The position numbers and the translations under genes were made by a program. Below the pieces are notes generated by a model. That model saw nothing but the letters and a program-made list of their open reading frames with translations. It was not told where the DNA came from and did not search any database. A stretch of DNA of 45,105 nt, from positions 1 to 45,105 of the forward strand of contig VAUL01000019.1 in the NCBI GenBank assembly GCA_005774545.1, given 5' to 3'. Source of the stretch: Deltaproteobacteria bacterium. Lineage in GTDB: Bacteria; Desulfobacterota; Desulfuromonadia; Desulfuromonadales; BM103. This document shows positions 42,147 through 45,105 of the stretch, piece after piece. Each line of letters starts with the position of its first letter. Within the stretch, counting starts at the first letter, position 1.

Positions 42147-42830
42147 TTACTTCAGGTTTTCGAGCAGCGTGACGCCGCCGTCGTCGAGATCGTACTTGGC
42201 GGTGACGATCTTGAGTTTCCCCTCCTTGACCAGGGCGGCAAGTACCGGCGACCTGGCGATCAGGCTGCTCTTGACCAGGGTGATGTTCTCGGCCACGACG
42301 TTCTCCACGTATTGCGCCTTGTCCTCGCTCTTCGGGGCGGTCTTGAGCGCCGGGGCGATGCTGCCGACGATGGCGCCGATGTTGCCGTGCCCCTTTCCTT
42401 TCGCCTCGACGGTCGCCTTGACCGCACCACAGCGCTCATGGCCAAGCACCATGATCAGCGGCGAGCCGAGGTGCTCCGCCGCATACTCGATGCTGCCGAG
42501 CACGATCGGATCGACCACGTTGCCGGCCACCCGCACCACGAAGATTTCGCCCAACCCTTCGTCGAAGACCAGTTCGGGCGGAACCCGCGAATCGGAACAG
42601 GAAAGGATGATGGCGTAGGGCGCCTGCGCCCCGGAGAGTTTCTGGCGTTCGCCCACCGCACACAGCCTGACGCCGCTCATCTGCTGCTCGACGTAACGCC
42701 GGTTGCCGTCCATGAGATTCCGGAGCGCCTGCTCCGGAGTGGTCTTGACGGCGTCCTCCGACGCCACGGCAGCGCCGCAGCAGAGGGCGGCCGCCAGCAA
42801 CAGAACCGACAGGGTGATGCACTTCTTCAT
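42147..42830 (-). CDS. Exported beta-class carbonic anhydrase
   Basis: A 227-residue zinc enzyme that interconverts CO2 and bicarbonate. The zinc and catalytic residues are Cys78 and Asp80 in CSDSR and His131 and Cys134 in GHERC. An N-terminal signal peptide (about 1-24, ending near AAVASEDA) marks it as periplasmic, which is unusual for beta-class enzymes in general but known in some bacteria. The ATG is preceded by AGGAGGTTCT. It lies 90 bp downstream of kup on the same strand. Confidence 0.9.
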   Translation of the reverse strand: MKKCITLSVLLLAAALCCGAAVASEDAVKTTPEQALRNLMDGNRRYVEQQMSGVRLCAVGERQKLSGAQAPYAIILSCSDSRVPPELVFDEGLGEIFVVRVAGNVVDPIVLGSIEYAAEHLGSPLIMVLGHERCGAVKATVEAKGKGHGNIGAIVGSIAPALKTAPKSEDKAQYVENVVAENITLVKSSLIARSPVLAALVKEGKLKIVTAKYDLDDGGVTLLENLK

Positions 42831-42920
42831 AGAACCTCCTTGAGTTGGGGGAATCGGTGCGCCATTGCGTCACCTGACCTTGAACGGCACCGCGCCAACA
42901 GCAGCGCGGCTGCCGTGGCT

Positions 42921-44798
42921 TCACATCTCGACCCGTGTCACGACCCCCTGCAGCTTGCTGGCCGGCAACTGGTTGAACTGCACGAAATTGGGGGTGAGTT
43001 TCTTGAGAACGGCAAACAGCCGCCAGAAAATGTTCCTGGTGGCGATATCCTCGATCCCGTAGAAAATCACCTTTTCGCGAATGCCGTTCTCGCGCAGGAT
43101 CTGCTCGATATCGAGCCGCTCCATGTAGCCGGCCCGGATATGGAACGACTCCAGGCCGGGATCGAGTTCCGTCTGGCAGGTGAACACCCCGAACGGCTCG
43201 TCGGTGCGTTCGATGGAGGCAAAGACGTTGCGCTCATAGACAATGTTGCTGCGCAGCACGCAATGGATCACGTAGGGGGGAATCACCGGGGCCTCGCGGG
43301 TGAAGAACAGGCCGGTGCCGGGGATGCGGCTGCGTGCGTAGACCTGCCGGTAGCTGGTGAGAAAGGTATCCAGGTCAAGGGGGCGGAGCGCCCGGTAGAG
43401 GGCGCGCTGCCCCTTGGTCCACAGCAGGATGGTCACCAGCGGCAGGGAACCCAGCACCAGCGACCAGTAGCCACCATGGGGGAGTTTGTTGAGATTGGCG
43501 GAGAGAAAGGCGAAATCCACCAGGGTCACGAACAGGGCGATCGGCACTTTCCACTTCTTGGTGGTCCGGGCGAAGATCATGGTCATCATCACTCCGGTGA
43601 TCGCCATGGTTCCGGTGACAGCCAGCCCGTAAGCTGCCGCCAGGTTCTCGGAACGCCGGAAGAGCAGCATGATGAAGATCACCAGTACCAGCAGCAGCCA
43701 GTTGATGGAACCGATGTAGATCTGCGATTTGAGATGCGTCGAGGTATAGCTGACCCGCATCAGCGGCAGGATGCGCGTGGTGATCCCCTGGTAGACGATG
43801 GAGTAGACCCCGCTGATCAGCGCCTGCGACGCGATCACCGTCGCCAGGATGGTCAGGATCAGGAACGGCACGTAGAGCATCGGCGCTTCCCACTGCACCA
43901 TGCCGAACAAGATGTTCTCCGCGTCCGGGTGCAGGATGATGTAGGCGCCCTGTCCCAGGTAGTTGATCACCAGGGCGACGAAGACGAAATACCAGGCGCG
44001 GATGATCGGCTTGCGGCCGAGGTGTCCCATGTCGGCGTACAGGGCTTCGCCGCCGGTGGCACAGAGGATCACCTCGGACAGAACGAAAAAGCCGGGCAAA
44101 CCGTTGTTGGCCAGGAACTGCACGGCGTACCAGGGGCTGAGAGCCCTGAGCACTTCGGGGTGGGCAGCCACGGAAATCCCGCCGGAAACCGTCAGGGCAA
44201 GGAACCAGAGAATCATCAGCGGACCGAAGGCGCGGGCCACCTTGTCGGTCCCCTTGTACTGGAAGATGAACAGGCCGATGGCGATGACCACGGCGATGCC
44301 AATCACCACTCCTTGCGAGATTTCTTCCAGGCCGGGGATCAAGTGCATCCCCTCCACCGCCGAGAGGATCGAGATGGCCGGAGTGATGACGCCGTCGCCG
44401 AGCAGCAGCGACACGCCGATGTAGGAGAGAAAGGTGACGAAGGCCAGTTGCCGGCCGGGTTTGAGCATCCGCACCAGGATCTCGCGCAGCACGATGGTTC
44501 CGCCCTCCCCCTTGCGGCCCAGGCTCATGGCCAGCCAAGCGTATTCCACACTGACCAGGGTGATCAGGGTCCAGACGATCAGGGAAAGGATGCCGTAGAT
44601 GCTCTCGGCGGTCGGTTTGGCGAAGGCGACGATGACCGTGAGGGTGTAGATCGGGCTGGTGCCGATATCACCGAACACCAATCCCATCGATTTGACGATG
44701 CCCCCCCAGAAGGAGGTCGTGTCATGGGAGATGGGGTCGATGGGGTCGTCACCCGGCGGGGCAGGCTTTGACGCGGAAGCGGGTTTGTCTGTCGACAT
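42921..44798 (-). CDS. kup: Kup-type low-affinity potassium/proton symporter
   Basis: A 625-residue potassium transporter with about 12 membrane helices in the first 430 residues and a cytoplasmic C-terminal domain. MGLVFGDIGTSPIYTL (helix 1) and VEYAWLAMSLGRKGEGGTIVLRE (GEGG-type loop) are diagnostic of the KUP/HAK/KT family. The start at 44798 (MSTDKPASASKPAPP) has CAGGAACC upstream; a longer start at 44915 would lie in the riboswitch terminator region and is rejected. The leader carries a c-di-AMP riboswitch. Confidence 0.95.
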   Translation of the reverse strand: MSTDKPASASKPAPPGDDPIDPISHDTTSFWGGIVKSMGLVFGDIGTSPIYTLTVIVAFAKPTAESIYGILSLIVWTLITLVSVEYAWLAMSLGRKGEGGTIVLREILVRMLKPGRQLAFVTFLSYIGVSLLLGDGVITPAISILSAVEGMHLIPGLEEISQGVVIGIAVVIAIGLFIFQYKGTDKVARAFGPLMILWFLALTVSGGISVAAHPEVLRALSPWYAVQFLANNGLPGFFVLSEVILCATGGEALYADMGHLGRKPIIRAWYFVFVALVINYLGQGAYIILHPDAENILFGMVQWEAPMLYVPFLILTILATVIASQALISGVYSIVYQGITTRILPLMRVSYTSTHLKSQIYIGSINWLLLVLVIFIMLLFRRSENLAAAYGLAVTGTMAITGVMMTMIFARTTKKWKVPIALFVTLVDFAFLSANLNKLPHGGYWSLVLGSLPLVTILLWTKGQRALYRALRPLDLDTFLTSYRQVYARSRIPGTGLFFTREAPVIPPYVIHCVLRSNIVYERNVFASIERTDEPFGVFTCQTELDPGLESFHIRAGYMERLDIEQILRENGIREKVIFYGIEDIATRNIFWRLFAVLKKLTPNFVQFNQLPASKLQGVVTRVEM

Positions 44799-44856
44799 GG
44801 CTGGTTCCTGGCCGCAAGGGAATTGCCGCCGCCGGGACACGCATCGGAAGAGCCCC

Positions 44857-44886
44857 AAAAAAACAACGCCGGCAAGAGACCGGCGT
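44857..44886 (-). terminator. Riboswitch-controlled intrinsic terminator in the kup leader
   Basis: On the minus strand ACGCCGG-TCTCTTG-CCGGCGT (44886-44866) is followed by TGTTTTTTT (to 44857). It stands between the riboswitch and the kup ATG, so it is the likely expression platform. Confidence 0.8.
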
Positions 44887-44904
44887 CGTGATGGCGCTGT
44901 CGGT

Positions 44905-45052
44905 TGCCCTTCCAAATGCCTACGAGGTTAGCTGACGGGCTCGGGCTTGAAAGTGCCCTATCTCCGCGCGGCCTTGACGGCCACGGCAGAGAATTCGCCC
45001 CGATTCGTGGGTCCCCCGCACTCGCCCGGGATGAAGCGAGTCTCGGCTGCAT
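44905..45052 (-). promoter_or_regulatory. c-di-AMP (ydaO-yuaA) riboswitch
   Basis: Reading the minus strand, conserved ydaO blocks occur in order: GCGGGGGACCCA, GGGGCGAA, AGATAGGGCA, GCCCGAGCCCGTCAGC and TAACCTCGTAGGC. These are the ligand-binding core of the c-di-AMP riboswitch (Rfam ydaO-yuaA). It is followed by a terminator and kup. Ligand binding in this family turns expression off, so high c-di-AMP should reduce potassium uptake. Exact outer-stem limits are approximate. Confidence 0.88.
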
Positions 45053-45059
45053 TTTTGTT

Positions 45060-45089
45060 ATTCTGCGCCCGGTTAATCCCCCGAGTCAA
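45060..45089 (-). promoter_or_regulatory. Promoter candidate for the kup leader
   Basis: TTGACT (45089-45084) and CAGAAT (45065-45060) are 18 bp apart, just ahead of the riboswitch. The first 300 bases of the transcript are then leader. Confidence 0.45.
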
Positions 45090-45105
45090 GAGGGTGATCA
45101 AGCGC

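Noticed and set aside
42099-44771. 890-codon plus-strand open frame
   Set aside because: Antisense of the carbonic anhydrase and kup; it even runs through the intergenic region and is Gln/Asp/His-rich without domains.

Overview
The window is GC-rich, gene-dense bacterial chromosome. Its gene set points to Desulfuromonadia (Geobacter, Desulfuromonas and relatives): a Hya-type membrane-bound uptake [NiFe] hydrogenase in the order small subunit, large subunit, cytochrome b, protease; sensor kinases with Cys-rich PAS domains; an ydaO-type riboswitch in front of kup; and short dispersed repeats. The lineage is an inference from gene content. I see no phage genes, insertion sequences or CRISPR array.

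Layout. 1-3954 (-) is the hydrogenase operon, its maturation protease cut off by the window edge. 4271-6810 (+) is an RNA-repair set: a BCAM0308-family zinc-ribbon protein, archease and the RNA ligase RtcB, with an inverted-repeat element between the last two. 6982-7875 (+) is an SDR protein flanked by heptamer-like repeats. 7909-15749 (-) is a complete nine-gene V/A-type ATPase operon (H-I-K-E-C-F-A-B-D). A GAF-GGDEF diguanylate cyclase is divergent from it (15891-16934). 17032-21642 (+) is a TolC-MacA-MacB export operon. 21710-23368 (-) holds a 54-residue protein, a secreted ComEA-like helix-hairpin-helix protein and an orphan sensor kinase, preceded by a leader or small RNA with anti-Shine-Dalgarno loops. 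23711-27790 carries a small membrane protein (+) and a YejM/PbgA-like sulfatase-fold membrane protein, a lipid kinase and a methyltransferase (-). 28086-30240 has a PAS sensor kinase (+) and a fatty acid desaturase (-).

30537-40378 is a metal-resistance region. A CsoR/RcnR-type repressor and a DmeF-type CDF exporter (-) share a control region with a divergent RND efflux operon (+): His/Cys-rich secreted protein, TolC-like protein, lipoprotein adaptor, CzcA/CusA pump, small lipoprotein, HupE/UreJ-like protein and a membrane-anchored protein. The repressor operator is a near-perfect palindrome over the -10 of its own promoter. An FmdE-like protein and a small DedA/YqaA-type protein follow.

The right end has tRNA-Asn, an exported beta carbonic anhydrase and the potassium transporter Kup, all on the minus strand. 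The kup leader carries a c-di-AMP (ydaO) riboswitch followed by an intrinsic terminator, so potassium uptake is probably shut off by c-di-AMP.

The best candidates for undescribed biology are the accessory proteins of the metal-efflux operon, the anti-Shine-Dalgarno RNA at 23430-23560 with its downstream small-protein/ComEA/kinase operon, the Asp substitution at the proximal cluster of the hydrogenase small subunit, and the tandem hairpins after the rotor-ring gene of the V-type ATPase.
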